Origin: an uncultured Prevotella sp.
GTDB lineage: Bacteria; Bacteroidota; Bacteroidia; Bacteroidales; Bacteroidaceae
Direction of reading: 5' to 3'
DNA: 64,000 bases
NCBI GenBank assembly: GCA_900319905.1
Contig: ONQB01000009.1
Location: 24,862 to 88,861, forward strand
In this document: piece by piece, positions 19,405 to 28,295 of the stretch
How the letters are laid out: every line of letters starts with the position of its first letter
Position numbering within the stretch: the first letter of the stretch is position 1
Position numbers and translations under genes: made by a program
Notes under the pieces: model-generated
The model's input: the letters and a program-made list of their open reading frames with translations, nothing else
Database searches by the model: none
Told to the model about the DNA's origin: nothing

Positions 19405-20115
19405 CTATGGATGGACCAGTGTGCCTATCTCCTCACCATCGATGACCTTCTTAAGGTTGCCCACCACATCCATGTTGAACACGTAGATAGGCAGGTTGTT
19501 GTCCTGACACATACAGATGGCTGTGAGGTCCATTACCTTCAGCCCGCGCTCCAGCACTTCATGGTAGCTGATGTCCTTAAACTTCTTTGCCGTCGGGTCT
19601 TTCTCTGGGTCTGCTGTGTAGACGCCGTCTACACGTGTGCCCTTGAGCATCACGTCGGCCTCAATCTCGATGCCGCGCAGCGACGAACCTGTGTCCGTAG
19701 TGAAATAAGGATTGCCAGTGCCTGCGGAGAAGATGCAGACGTAGCCCTGCTCAAGTGCTTCTACAGCCTTGAACTTGCTGTAGAACTCACCAATAGGTTC
19801 CATACGAATGGCTGTCATCACCTTGGTCTTCACGCCAGCAGCTTCCAGCGCTGAACTCAGCGCAAGGGAGTTGATGACCGTGGCACACATGCCCATTTGG
19901 TCGCCTTTAACACGGTCGAATCCTTTCTGGGCCCCACTAAGACCACGGAAGATGTTTCCGCCACCGATCACGATGCCAATTTCCACACCCATGTCGTGGA
20001 TGTCCTTGATTTGACGGGCGTAGTCGGAAAGGCGCTCTCCGTCAATGCCGTAACCTTGCTTGCCCATGAGGCTCTCGCCAGAGAGCTTCAATAGAATGCG
20101 TTTAAATCTTGCCAT
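19405..20115 (-). CDS. pyrH: UMP kinase (uridylate kinase)
   Basis: 236 residues, normal for hexameric bacterial UMP kinase. The start FKRILLKLSGESLMGKQGYGID carries the phosphate-binding KLSGE motif. GIVIGGGNIFRG, DQMGMCATVIN and FSAGTGNPYFTTDT follow in order, and the C terminus has the regulatory segment VFNMDVVGNLKKVI. It makes UDP from UMP in pyrimidine nucleotide synthesis. It often sits beside frr or rplY-tsf genes; here it is downstream of birA by 100 bp on the same strand. Confidence 0.97.
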   Translation of the reverse strand: MARFKRILLKLSGESLMGKQGYGIDGERLSDYARQIKDIHDMGVEIGIVIGGGNIFRGLSGAQKGFDRVKGDQMGMCATVINSLALSSALEAAGVKTKVMTAIRMEPIGEFYSKFKAVEALEQGYVCIFSAGTGNPYFTTDTGSSLRGIEIEADVMLKGTRVDGVYTADPEKDPTAKKFKDISYHEVLERGLKVMDLTAICMCQDNNLPIYVFNMDVVGNLKKVIDGEEIGTLVHP

Positions 20116-20214
20116 AATAAACTCGATTTTTATAACTTGTATTGAGATTGTTGTTGTTGCTGATTTTGCTGATGGTGCCGGCCTTTCCGGTGCAAGAGAA
20201 GGCTGTCAATTGCC

Positions 20215-21015
20215 TTATTTGATGATGAACTCCACCTCCTTGAAAGCGTAGCTGCGGATGTGGTCACCGCGGTCGCGGAGGATGAGATGGCCGTCATCTT
20301 CAACTTCCACAATAGCTGCCTCGAATTCGCCCTCGCTGTCTCGATAAGGGAAGAAGCCATGACTGCGATAGAGGTAAGACATATACAGCGCAACGATATG
20401 CTCGTAATTGCCATTGCGGATGTCGGTCAGATAAGCGTCGAACCGCTTGACGATGTCGCGTAGCAGGGCAAGACGATCGGTATCGTGCCCGATGATCTGC
20501 CAGAGCGACACTGGATTGGGTGCGTCGCTGTGAAATGATTGTTGGTTGACATCAACACCTGTGCCGATGATGCAGTCCTTGATATGACCTCCGCTTAAGG
20601 CTGTCTCAATGAGAGTGCCGCTGATCTTGTGGTCCTTCCAATAGATGTCGTTGGGCCATTTGATGGTGATATCAGGCGTGATGGCGCTCAGAGCATCGCG
20701 CAACGCCAAGGCAATAGCCTCGCTGATGATGAACTGACTCTGAATGGGTACCCATACCGGATGACAGAGAATGGAGAACAGCAGGTTCTTGCCTCGCTCG
20801 CTTTCCCATGTATTAGTACCCTGACCGCGTCCTCCGGTCTGGTAGTCGGTATAGGCTACGGTGAGACGAGGCTCCGGCTCAACACCGTCGAGCGTAGCCA
20901 ACAGCGATTTCACGTAATCGTTGGTAGAATTGGTCTCGTCCAATTCAATATAATGCACGTCCTTCTGCGGCTTTGAGAACTTGTCAAGCAGAGAACGAAC
21001 AGAAAACTTTGACAT
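20215..21015 (-). CDS. birA: Biotin-[acetyl-CoA-carboxylase] ligase
   Basis: 266 residues, a class I ligase without an N-terminal DNA-binding domain, so it should not act as a repressor. The biotin/ATP-binding loop is GGRGQGTNTWESERGKNLLFS (residues about 62-82), and the IKWPNDIYWKDHKISGTLIE motif follows at about 140-160. The C-terminal SH3-like domain is short (AIVEVEDDGHLILRDRGD). It attaches biotin to carboxyl-carrier proteins. The carboxyltransferase at 33358 lacks a biotinyl Lys, so its carrier must be encoded elsewhere. Confidence 0.94.
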   Translation of the reverse strand: MSKFSVRSLLDKFSKPQKDVHYIELDETNSTNDYVKSLLATLDGVEPEPRLTVAYTDYQTGGRGQGTNTWESERGKNLLFSILCHPVWVPIQSQFIISEAIALALRDALSAITPDITIKWPNDIYWKDHKISGTLIETALSGGHIKDCIIGTGVDVNQQSFHSDAPNPVSLWQIIGHDTDRLALLRDIVKRFDAYLTDIRNGNYEHIVALYMSYLYRSHGFFPYRDSEGEFEAAIVEVEDDGHLILRDRGDHIRSYAFKEVEFIIK

Positions 21016-21162
21016 AGTTATTGAGTTGTTTCTTTATTGAAGAAGCGCTTTCACGCTATTCCCCTGCAAATATACGTTTTTTCTTTTAATTGAGGCACAC
21101 GATACGGCAAATATTGTCTACCTTTGTCAGAGCATTTTTTATGAATCAAATAAATCTGCTGT

Positions 21163-21615
21163 ATGATAGACGAACAGACAGACCGCGACGAGCGGTTTAT
21201 GCGGCTGGCGCTTGCCGAGGCCACGGCGGCATATGATGAGGGTGAGATACCCGTTGGCGCGGTTATTGTGAGCCACGGTGTGGTAATTGCACGTGCGCAC
21301 AATCAGACGGAAATCCTTCACGACGTGACGGCCCATGCCGAGATGTTGGCCATTACGGCGGCGGCCGACCGACTGGGCGGCAAGTATCTCACAGACTGCA
21401 CGCTTTATGTCACCGTGGAGCCTTGTGTGATGTGTGCGGGTGCCATCGGGTGGGCGCAGTTGAGCCGTGTGGTCTATGGTGCTGATGATGAGAAGCGGGG
21501 CTACAGCCGTTTTGCCCCACAGGCGCTTCACCCGAAGGCTACGGTGACCACGCATTTGCTGGAGGAAGACTGCCGCAAGCTGATGCAGTCGTTCTTCAAG
21601 AACAGACGGAAGTAA
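21163..21615 (+). CDS. tadA: tRNA-specific adenosine deaminase
   Basis: 150 residues with the zinc-dependent deaminase motifs THAEML/TAHAEM (His and catalytic Glu) near residue 59 and PCVMCAGA (two Cys ligands) near residue 89. It converts A34 to inosine in tRNA-Arg(ACG). It stands alone on the + strand, divergent from birA and convergent with the outer-membrane protein gene (34-bp gap), the one convergent pair here with no room for a repeat element. Confidence 0.96.
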   Translation: MIDEQTDRDERFMRLALAEATAAYDEGEIPVGAVIVSHGVVIARAHNQTEILHDVTAHAEMLAITAAADRLGGKYLTDCTLYVTVEPCVMCAGAIGWAQLSRVVYGADDEKRGYSRFAPQALHPKATVTTHLLEEDCRKLMQSFFKNRRK

Positions 21616-21648
21616 TATGGACAGACTGCTGCGTGCTTCGCGCAATGT

Positions 21649-22326
21649 TTAGAACGTATAGGCGATGCCCATATTGATGGCAATGAACACCAGTGACGGT
21701 TCGAACATGTATTCTGGATCGTGATATGACCGTAGCTTGCCGTCTTCGCCAATATAATATTGAGTATCCGAGGGTATGAGCTGGTAGTTGGGATTGCTGC
21801 CCCATCGGCCGGTAAGTATGTCGGCATGCATTTGCAGGCTTAGGTGACGGCTCAGCGCAAACTCGTAGCCAAAGTCAAAGTCGGTAGCGAAATAGCCGTG
21901 GTTGAAGGCAATCTGTCGTCTTTGCTTGTTCTTAACACGGTCGGCGTAGTGTAAGTAGCCAGGGGTAATGGTGAGAAACAATGCTTGTTGGTCATCGTTC
22001 ATCAAATAACGGAACTTAAAGTCTGGTCCCACAAAATGACAACGCAACAGATCGTGGCCAGAGTGGCTGCCAAGGAATTTATAGCTCAGTCCGATGGCTA
22101 CGGGTGAGGAGATTTGGTAATGATAAGCTGCGTTGCCGAAAAAAATAGAGGTCATGTTGTGCTCGCTTGTGAAGCTGTTCTTGCCTTTTGCAGCCAGTCC
22201 AATGCCACCACTGAGCGTCACATCGCTACCGCCGGTGGGTGTAAGCGTGACTGCTTGTTGAACTTGGCCGAAAGCATTTTGGCAACAGAAAAGGAAGGCG
22301 ATATTTGCCATTCGTTTCCATTTCAT
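21649..22326 (-). CDS. Small outer-membrane beta-barrel protein, unknown role
   Basis: 225 residues with a signal peptide ending near NAFGQ. The mature chain is a series of amphipathic strands with aromatic belts (YHYQISSPVAIGLSYKFLGS, FDFGYEFALSRHLSLQMHADIL) and ends in GIAYTF with a terminal Phe, as expected for a barrel assembled by BamA. It resembles the porin/OmpW-like eight-strand class but no named family is certain. It lies 66 bp downstream of lptD on the same strand and may be co-transcribed with it. Confidence 0.75.
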   Translation of the reverse strand: MKWKRMANIAFLFCCQNAFGQVQQAVTLTPTGGSDVTLSGGIGLAAKGKNSFTSEHNMTSIFFGNAAYHYQISSPVAIGLSYKFLGSHSGHDLLRCHFVGPDFKFRYLMNDDQQALFLTITPGYLHYADRVKNKQRRQIAFNHGYFATDFDFGYEFALSRHLSLQMHADILTGRWGSNPNYQLIPSDTQYYIGEDGKLRSYHDPEYMFEPSLVFIAINMGIAYTF

Positions 22327-22392
22327 CGTTCTAACATTTTTTATAAGGTTATCCCCATCTCCATGAAAGGTCAGATCTGATGAGCTTTCTTA

Positions 22393-25233
22393 TCAATACC
22401 ACTGCACGGCATTGCTGTATCCACTGCGCTTGTCGTATTTCAATGCATCGGTAAGTGTGGATGCGTTGCAGCGGAATGTGAAGTTATAGCTTGTATACGG
22501 TGCCAGCACCATCGAGCAACTCATGTTGAAGCAGTGCAGGTCGCGCTGAAGCGATGCCGTAGTCATGGATACTTTATGGTTTTCGAAGTCGTAGCCGCTG
22601 GAGAATGAGATGTTCCAACCGTCGCTGATGCGCACGTTGCCACTGACGTTGAGTGTCTGCGTGAACTTGTAGGGGTAGCGCATCGTCTTGTAGTTGAACT
22701 TGTTAATATCTGTGTTCTCACGCATGGTGATGCCATAGCCAAAGGTAAGCGACCATGGCATGGAGAAAGCCATGTAGCCGTCCTCGTCGGTATCGGCCTT
22801 TCCGCTGTCCTTTTTCTTGGCGCCACGCTGGGCTTCTATCATCGTGTCGTCGACATTGCTTTCGATGTCGGTGTCTATGCCTTCGTCATCGTTGTTGTTT
22901 TTCTTCTTGTTGCTTTTCTTGCTGTCGTCATCGCCCCCGCCAAACAATTTCTTGATTTTTTCCGGAGTCAGCGTGTAAGACACGTTCTGCGACATACCTT
23001 GGAAGCGTCCCCATTTGCCCATTCCCCAATAGGTGTGGTTGCCTACGTAAGGCCGTCCGTTGTCGTCGAGATCGTAGGCATAAGAGGCGAAGACCGCGTT
23101 GAGGTTGAACGTATAGTTCTTCCACCACTTCAGACGCAGCCTCATGGAGAGGTCGCTCAGCGGGTGGTAGTCGGTGGCCATGTTGTAGGACATCGAGAAG
23201 CCCAACTCGTCAATGAGGCTGATCTTCTTGTAACCCACAGAGTCGTCATCGCTCTTTATTTTCATCTCGATATTGTTGGACACATCCCATGAGATGCTTC
23301 CCGTCTTGCCTTTTCCTGGTACGCCGTACAGGCTGTTAGCGTAAGGAGAGTATTGTACGAGATCAGCATCCGTGCGCTGGTAGGTCTCGTAATAACCGTA
23401 GCGTGACGCGCCGAAGTCGGGCGCATAGCTGAAGGATATCTGGGGAGTGATGACATGACGTATGGCTATGATCTTGTCTCCGAAGATTTTGCGATTGGGC
23501 ACGAAGAATCCATATAGCTTGGTGTTGGCCGACATGGACATGCTCCAGTTGTAGACGTTGTGGAATCCATACACTGTGTCAAGTACCTCCCGCTGGTTGG
23601 CAGTGTCCCATGAGCGCATGATTTTGTTGGTGTACATACGGTCGGTAAAGTCAAACTGCGGTGTGAGGTTGATATACTTCAGTACAGTGAAGTTGCCGCT
23701 GATAGGAATGCGGTGTTGCATGCCGTTTCTCCAGTCCTTGATGATGTTGGAGTGCATGAGCTGGTCTTCCTTGGTAGAGATGGAGTTGCTGAGCTGGCCG
23801 GTGTAGCTCATGGAAATTTTCTCGTACCATCTTTCCTTTCCCACTTGGTTCTTGCGGCGGAAGGGATAGAAGCGGGAGATACTGATGTTCAGGTCGGGCA
23901 GCGTCATGGCGATGCTCGAATCACGCATGTTCTGACTCAGGTTGGCTGTCGAGCTGAGCGACAATCCAATGCTGGAGAACGTCGTACTCCAGCTGACAGA
24001 AGAGGTACGTGTCGACTGTGTGAGCGTTTGCGGGGTGTACATGCTTGTCAGGTTATTGCGCTCATAGCTTGAGGTGGCAAAGTTCACGCTGGCCGAGAGA
24101 GAGCTGAAAGGATTGGCCTTGCTGTCCTGACGGTGGCTCCACTGTACCTTGAAGCTGGTCTGGCGGGCATAGTCGGGCATGCCCTTGTCACCGGTACGTG
24201 TGTCTTGGAAACTGAAGTAGAAAGAGCCGTTGTATTTGTATCGTTTCCGATAGTTGCTGGCAGCAGAGAATCCCCACGAGCCTTTTGTGTAAATCTCGCC
24301 AAGAAGCTTGAGGTCTACTTTGTCGCTGAGGGCAAAGTAGTAGCCGCCGTCACGGAGATAGAAGCCGCGTGAGTTCTCATCGCCATAAGTAGGCATGATG
24401 AAACCCGAGGAGTAGCTCTTTGTGAAGGGGAAGAAACCATAGGGAATGGCAAAGGGCAGGGGAACGTCGGCCACCACAAGGTAGGCAGGACCGAACACAA
24501 CGTCTTTGCCTGGCCGTACCTTTGCACGCGATAGCGCTATGTAGAAATCAGGGTGCTCTTTGTCGCAAGTGGTGTAGCGGCCGTGGGCCAGATATACGTC
24601 TCCATTGTCGTTGCGCTTACTGATCTTGCTGCGCAGGAAACCGTCCTGCTGCTCTGTATAAGCGTTTTGCACCAGTCCCTTCTTAGTCTTGAAGTTAAAG
24701 GCGATGGTATCGGTGTCATAGGTGTCCGATCCCATTTGGAAAACGGGACGGCCCTTTATGCCGGTCTTTTCGGTGGAGTCAATTGAACCTGTAGCGTGCA
24801 CCATGCTACTGTCAAGATTCATGTGTATCTTGTCACTCTTGAGGTCCATGTTCTCATACTTGACTTCTGAAGAACCATAGAGGCGTGCTGTGCGTGAGCT
24901 GGCATCATAGACCAGTGAGTCGTTGGCGGTATAGTTGACGGGTGCGTCGATGCCGTTTTTCTTCTGTCGGTTGAGGGAGTCGAGGTGGATAGAGTCGTCC
25001 ACAGCCTTGTTGTGATGGTAGATGGCAAGCTGTAGCGAATCCATTGCAGTGGTGTCGACGGCGGCATCGTCGTCTTTGAGGTTGTCGGATTGTAAGGAGT
25101 CTTTAGCGTCATTCAGTGCCAGGCTGTCTTTCACAGGCACGCGGTGCTTCTTCCGCGGAAGAAGCACGTTACTATCGGCCCATGCCATGATGACCGCACA
25201 AAGAAACAATATGATGAATGATTTTGCTTTCAT
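22393..25233 (-). CDS. lptD: LPS-assembly outer-membrane protein LptD-like
   Basis: 946 residues from the ATG at 25233; a TAATTTTG box at 25250-25257 places transcription start downstream of the alternative in-frame start at 25248. After a signal peptide (MAWADS) and an Asp-rich segment comes the LptA-like jellyroll (residues about 95-240: ASSRTARLYGSSEVKYENMDLKSDKIHM). The large LptD barrel follows (PLPFAIPYGFFPFTKSYSSGFIMPTYG, then many long strands). A charged insert with KKSNKKKNNNDDE lies near residue 775. The protein would place lipopolysaccharide or lipooligosaccharide in the outer leaflet. Confidence 0.88.
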   Translation of the reverse strand: MKAKSFIILFLCAVIMAWADSNVLLPRKKHRVPVKDSLALNDAKDSLQSDNLKDDDAAVDTTAMDSLQLAIYHHNKAVDDSIHLDSLNRQKKNGIDAPVNYTANDSLVYDASSRTARLYGSSEVKYENMDLKSDKIHMNLDSSMVHATGSIDSTEKTGIKGRPVFQMGSDTYDTDTIAFNFKTKKGLVQNAYTEQQDGFLRSKISKRNDNGDVYLAHGRYTTCDKEHPDFYIALSRAKVRPGKDVVFGPAYLVVADVPLPFAIPYGFFPFTKSYSSGFIMPTYGDENSRGFYLRDGGYYFALSDKVDLKLLGEIYTKGSWGFSAASNYRKRYKYNGSFYFSFQDTRTGDKGMPDYARQTSFKVQWSHRQDSKANPFSSLSASVNFATSSYERNNLTSMYTPQTLTQSTRTSSVSWSTTFSSIGLSLSSTANLSQNMRDSSIAMTLPDLNISISRFYPFRRKNQVGKERWYEKISMSYTGQLSNSISTKEDQLMHSNIIKDWRNGMQHRIPISGNFTVLKYINLTPQFDFTDRMYTNKIMRSWDTANQREVLDTVYGFHNVYNWSMSMSANTKLYGFFVPNRKIFGDKIIAIRHVITPQISFSYAPDFGASRYGYYETYQRTDADLVQYSPYANSLYGVPGKGKTGSISWDVSNNIEMKIKSDDDSVGYKKISLIDELGFSMSYNMATDYHPLSDLSMRLRLKWWKNYTFNLNAVFASYAYDLDDNGRPYVGNHTYWGMGKWGRFQGMSQNVSYTLTPEKIKKLFGGGDDDSKKSNKKKNNNDDEGIDTDIESNVDDTMIEAQRGAKKKDSGKADTDEDGYMAFSMPWSLTFGYGITMRENTDINKFNYKTMRYPYKFTQTLNVSGNVRISDGWNISFSSGYDFENHKVSMTTASLQRDLHCFNMSCSMVLAPYTSYNFTFRCNASTLTDALKYDKRSGYSNAVQWY

Positions 25234-25249
25234 AACGCTCATAGACATG

Positions 25250-25257
25250 CAAAATTA
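25250..25257 (-). promoter_or_regulatory. Bacteroidetes -7 element for lptD (TAATTTTG)
   Basis: The minus-strand TAATTTTG ends 17 bp before the chosen ATG at 25233. It implies a very short leader and helps decide the start codon. Confidence 0.5.
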
Positions 25258-25478
25258 CTCAATCTATGTCGAACAATGGCTTCTTTTCTCAATTTTAACT
25301 ATTAATTTTCAGCTAAACAGCAAACAATAAGCATGGGAATGGCGTTGTTGTATTATCAGTGCGGCGATATGATCCGTGAAGACAGGTTGGGCCGTAGTAC
25401 GTTTTCTGTATTAAAAAATGCAAAACATCAGGCAATTTCTTGCTCTGATTGGAATAAATGTTTATTTTTGTTGCAACT

Positions 25479-26255
25479 ATGGGTATACTATATTTAGTTC
25501 CCACGCCTGTGGGAAACATGGAAGATATAACGTTGCGTGCGCTGCGTATTCTGAAGGAGGCCGACCTGGTGCTTGCAGAAGACACCCGCACCTCTGGCAT
25601 TCTGCTGAAGCATTACGACATTAAATGTCATTTGATGGCGCACCATAAGTTCAATGAACATGGCACGACATCGGGCATTGTCGACAGGCTGAAGGCCGGT
25701 CAGGTCATTGCGCTGATCAGTGATGCCGGTACTCCTGGCATCAGTGATCCGGGGTTCTTTGTGGCGCGTGAGGCCGCCAAGGAGGGCATAACGGTGCAGA
25801 CCTTGCCGGGAGCGACGGCATGCATTCCGGCCATCGTGTCGTCGGGACTGCCTTGTGACCGCTTCTGTTTCGAAGGCTTCCTGCCTCAGAAGAAGGGCAG
25901 GAAGACTCACCTGGAGAGTCTTCGTGACGAGACACGTACGATGATCTTCTATGAGTCGCCTTATCGCGTCCTGAAAACACTGCAGCAGATGCGCGAGGTG
26001 TTTGGTGGTGACCGTCAGGTGAGCGTGGCACGCGAGATCAGCAAGGTGCATGAGGAACACGTGAGAGGATCGCTGGACGAGGCCATTCAGCATTTCGAGG
26101 AGACTGAGCCGCGTGGCGAGTTTGTCATCGTTGTGGCTGGAAAAGAAAAGGAAAAGACAGCCGGCAAGCTAGGTAACAAATTGAGAGACCAACGGAATGT
26201 GACTGGTGGCGAGGAGGCTGACAAAACTGCCGATGCAGACAACGCTGATAACTAA
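25479..26255 (+). CDS. rsmI: 16S rRNA (cytidine-1402-2'-O)-methyltransferase
   Basis: 258 residues from ATG 25479, which gives the family start MGILYLVPTPVGNMEDIT. The tetrapyrrole-methylase fold is shown by LVLAEDTRTSGILLKHY, ALISDAGTPGISDPG (SAM site) and LPGATACIPAIVSSGLP in order. It methylates the ribose of C1402 in the decoding centre of 16S rRNA. The C terminus has a charged extension (KEKEKTAGKLGNKLRDQ) beyond the usual domain. A lipoprotein gene follows after 14 bp. Confidence 0.95.
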   Translation: MGILYLVPTPVGNMEDITLRALRILKEADLVLAEDTRTSGILLKHYDIKCHLMAHHKFNEHGTTSGIVDRLKAGQVIALISDAGTPGISDPGFFVAREAAKEGITVQTLPGATACIPAIVSSGLPCDRFCFEGFLPQKKGRKTHLESLRDETRTMIFYESPYRVLKTLQQMREVFGGDRQVSVAREISKVHEEHVRGSLDEAIQHFEETEPRGEFVIVVAGKEKEKTAGKLGNKLRDQRNVTGGEEADKTADADNADN

Positions 26256-26269
26256 ATGAAGGGTAATGT

Positions 26270-27160
26270 ATGAAAGAAGGGAAGAGAAATGCTTCGCTGA
26301 AGACTTGGATGGCAATGTTGCTGTCGCTCGTATCAATGATGACCGCTGTGACGGGGTGCGTGCAGCGTAAGGAGGCTCCTGTGAGCCTGCAGACGGTGGC
26401 ACAGGACGACTCGCTCAAGCAGGTCATTGCAGATAGAGAAGAGCAAATCAACAGCATGATGGCTACGTTGAATGAGATACAGGAAGGCTTCAATCAGATC
26501 AGTGAGGCCGAGAACCGCGTCAGTCTCATTCAGGACGATGAACGCACCGACAAGGCAGCAGATATTAAGGAAGACATCCAACTCATTGCAGATCGCATGC
26601 AGCTCAACCGTGAGCTGATAAAGAAACTGCAGAATCAGTTGAAGGAGAGTGACTTCAAGAGTGCCGAATTCAAACGGGTCATTGCCAATATGGTGAAACA
26701 GCTCGAGGCCAAAGACCAGCAGTTGCAGCAGCTTCGTGCAGAGCTCGATGCGAAGAACATTCATATCGCAGAGCTCGATCAGGCCATTACAGACCTTAAT
26801 ACCAACGTTTCTGACCTGAAGGCAGACAACGATATGAAGTTGGAGACCATCAATACGCAGGATCTGCAGCTTAATACTGCATGGTATGTGTTCGGTACGA
26901 AGAGTGAGCTCAGGGAACAGCGCATCCTGACGGATGGTAAAGTGCTGCAATCGGCATTCAATAAGAGCTATTTCACGAAGATTGATATTCGTGTTACCAA
27001 CGATATCAAACTCTACTCAAAGTCGGCTAAATTGCTCACGCCCCATCCCTCGTCGAGCTACGAACTGGTCAAAGACAACAATCAGCAATACGAGCTTCGC
27101 ATTACTAATCCTCAAATCTTCTGGAGCACCAGTAAGTACCTTGTGATACTCGTGAAGTAG
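26270..27160 (+). CDS. Coiled-coil lipoprotein, unknown function
   Basis: 296 residues with lipobox AVTGC (Cys30). Residues about 48-205 form a long coiled coil with heptads of Ile/Leu/Met (INSMMATLNEIQEGFNQISE to DLNTNVSDLKADNDMKLE). A C-terminal globular domain of about 85 residues follows (LNTAWYVFGTKSELREQRIL, KIDIRVTNDIKLYSKSAKLLTPHPSSSYEL). The architecture is common in Bacteroidales proteins of unknown role. The coil could reach across the periplasm or form an oligomeric stalk. It is 14 bp downstream of rsmI and ends at a convergent region with a 22-bp array. Confidence 0.8.
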   Translation: MKEGKRNASLKTWMAMLLSLVSMMTAVTGCVQRKEAPVSLQTVAQDDSLKQVIADREEQINSMMATLNEIQEGFNQISEAENRVSLIQDDERTDKAADIKEDIQLIADRMQLNRELIKKLQNQLKESDFKSAEFKRVIANMVKQLEAKDQQLQQLRAELDAKNIHIAELDQAITDLNTNVSDLKADNDMKLETINTQDLQLNTAWYVFGTKSELREQRILTDGKVLQSAFNKSYFTKIDIRVTNDIKLYSKSAKLLTPHPSSSYELVKDNNQQYELRITNPQIFWSTSKYLVILVK

Positions 27161-27788
27161 TCTATTGGGGCACCATACATGTCCCGTTAGTGAAAAGATG
27201 TGATACATCGGTCGTGTTAGAATAAACATATCGATTGGAATATTGTTTACAATATGCCGTTCGACTTTTAACACTTTATTGTACTGATAAAAGGCCAAAA
27301 CAGGGTTGGAACCATCATAAAATCGCATCGCTATTGTTTCTTCGGCGTAACGATGATGCCTTTTCGGCGAGATTCCATTGCCTTTTCGGCGAGATTCCAT
27401 TGCCTTTTCGGCGAAATCTCAGTGGCTTTTCGGCGATATTCCGACCTTTTTTTGGCGATATCTTGAAGGAAAAGCATTTATCGTGGTCCGTTGGATATGT
27501 AACATGCTATCTTTCAATCTGTTACTAAAAGACTCAATATTGGCGTATTTCAAGCCAACGATCTCTTCGATGATTGGAACGCGTTTCTTAGAAGCCATTT
27601 AACACAAATAATTTTGACATTGCTTCATGCCAAGTCAGATAAATATTATTGAACGTATGGACAGCAATTAAATTTCGAGTGCATGTATCGTTGTCGATGG
27701 TCCTTGGTTAGTAGGCAAGCCTTATGTTCGCTGGGCTTGCCGGGAGAGTCAGGATTTTACCCGTCACATCACTTGTTCAGTTCGGCTG
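27161..27788. other. 628-bp convergent intergenic region with 22-bp array
   Basis: No credible gene. It contains the hairpin ATATTGT/ACAATAT (27240-27255), TTTTAACACTT near 27267, six 22-bp repeat units (27335-27466) and a short hairpin GGCAAGCC/GGCTTGCC (about 27714-27740) downstream of gldH. An open frame across the array exists only because the repeat lacks stop codons. Confidence 0.8.
27335..27466. repeat. 22-bp tandem array B, 6 units with TTTTCGGCGA core
   Basis: The CGGCG core recurs at 27343, 27365, 27387, 27409 and 27431, with TGGCG at 27453: exact 22-bp steps. Two central units are identical; the outer ones diverge. The conserved half is TGCCTTTTCGGCGA, and the other half varies (GATTCCAT, AATCTCAG, TATTCCGA). 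Confidence 0.92.
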
Positions 27789-28250
27789 TCATCGTGTTCT
27801 TTCAATCTCTATGCCCACGTCAGCGATGCCGGGCATAATCTCACGCTTCATGTCATGTCGGACAGTGATATGAAGAGAGTCGCCTTTTTGCAGGAACTGT
27901 TCAGCTACCCGGAAATGATACTGAAAGTAGCTCACACCTTGTCCTCGCACTATGCCTTTGCGGTCGAAAAGCTCGCAGTTGAGAGTGTCGGCCTGCTTCT
28001 TGCCACTCGGGTAGACGGTTTGGTCTACGATGAGCGTGATGCGCTGAAAGGGGTAACTGTCGTTGATGCGCAGTCCAAGCCGCATGGCGTAGTTGCCGTC
28101 CTTGGCCAGGGGGGCAACGTCATATGACAAGACGTCAACCTTATCCCATCCTGATACCAAGGTGTGATGATAATAATCATACACCTTATTATTATTGCAG
28201 GCACATAATAATAAGGTGATGGTCACAAAGTATAATAAGAAACGTCGCAT
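27789..28250 (-). CDS. gldH: Gliding motility lipoprotein GldH
   Basis: 153 residues with lipobox LLCAC (Cys18) and a beta-rich body of the GldH family (WDKVDVLSYDVAPLAKDGNYAMRLGLRINDSYPFQRITLIVDQ). GldH is needed for gliding and type IX secretion in Flavobacterium and is kept in non-gliding Bacteroidales. It follows ricT/PSP1 by 45 bp, and holB-ricT-gldH is a conserved order in the phylum. Its exact role in species that do not glide is not known. Confidence 0.9.
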   Translation of the reverse strand: MRRFLLYFVTITLLLCACNNNKVYDYYHHTLVSGWDKVDVLSYDVAPLAKDGNYAMRLGLRINDSYPFQRITLIVDQTVYPSGKKQADTLNCELFDRKGIVRGQGVSYFQYHFRVAEQFLQKGDSLHITVRHDMKREIMPGIADVGIEIERTR

Positions 28251-28295
28251 GACTAATCAATAATACTTATCAATCAGCAATGAAGCTTTCATTGT

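Noticed and set aside
27235-27528. Open frame of 97 codons across array B
   Set aside because: Its sequence is the translated 22-bp repeat and flanks; there is no domain, and the frame exists only because the repeat has no stop codon in it.
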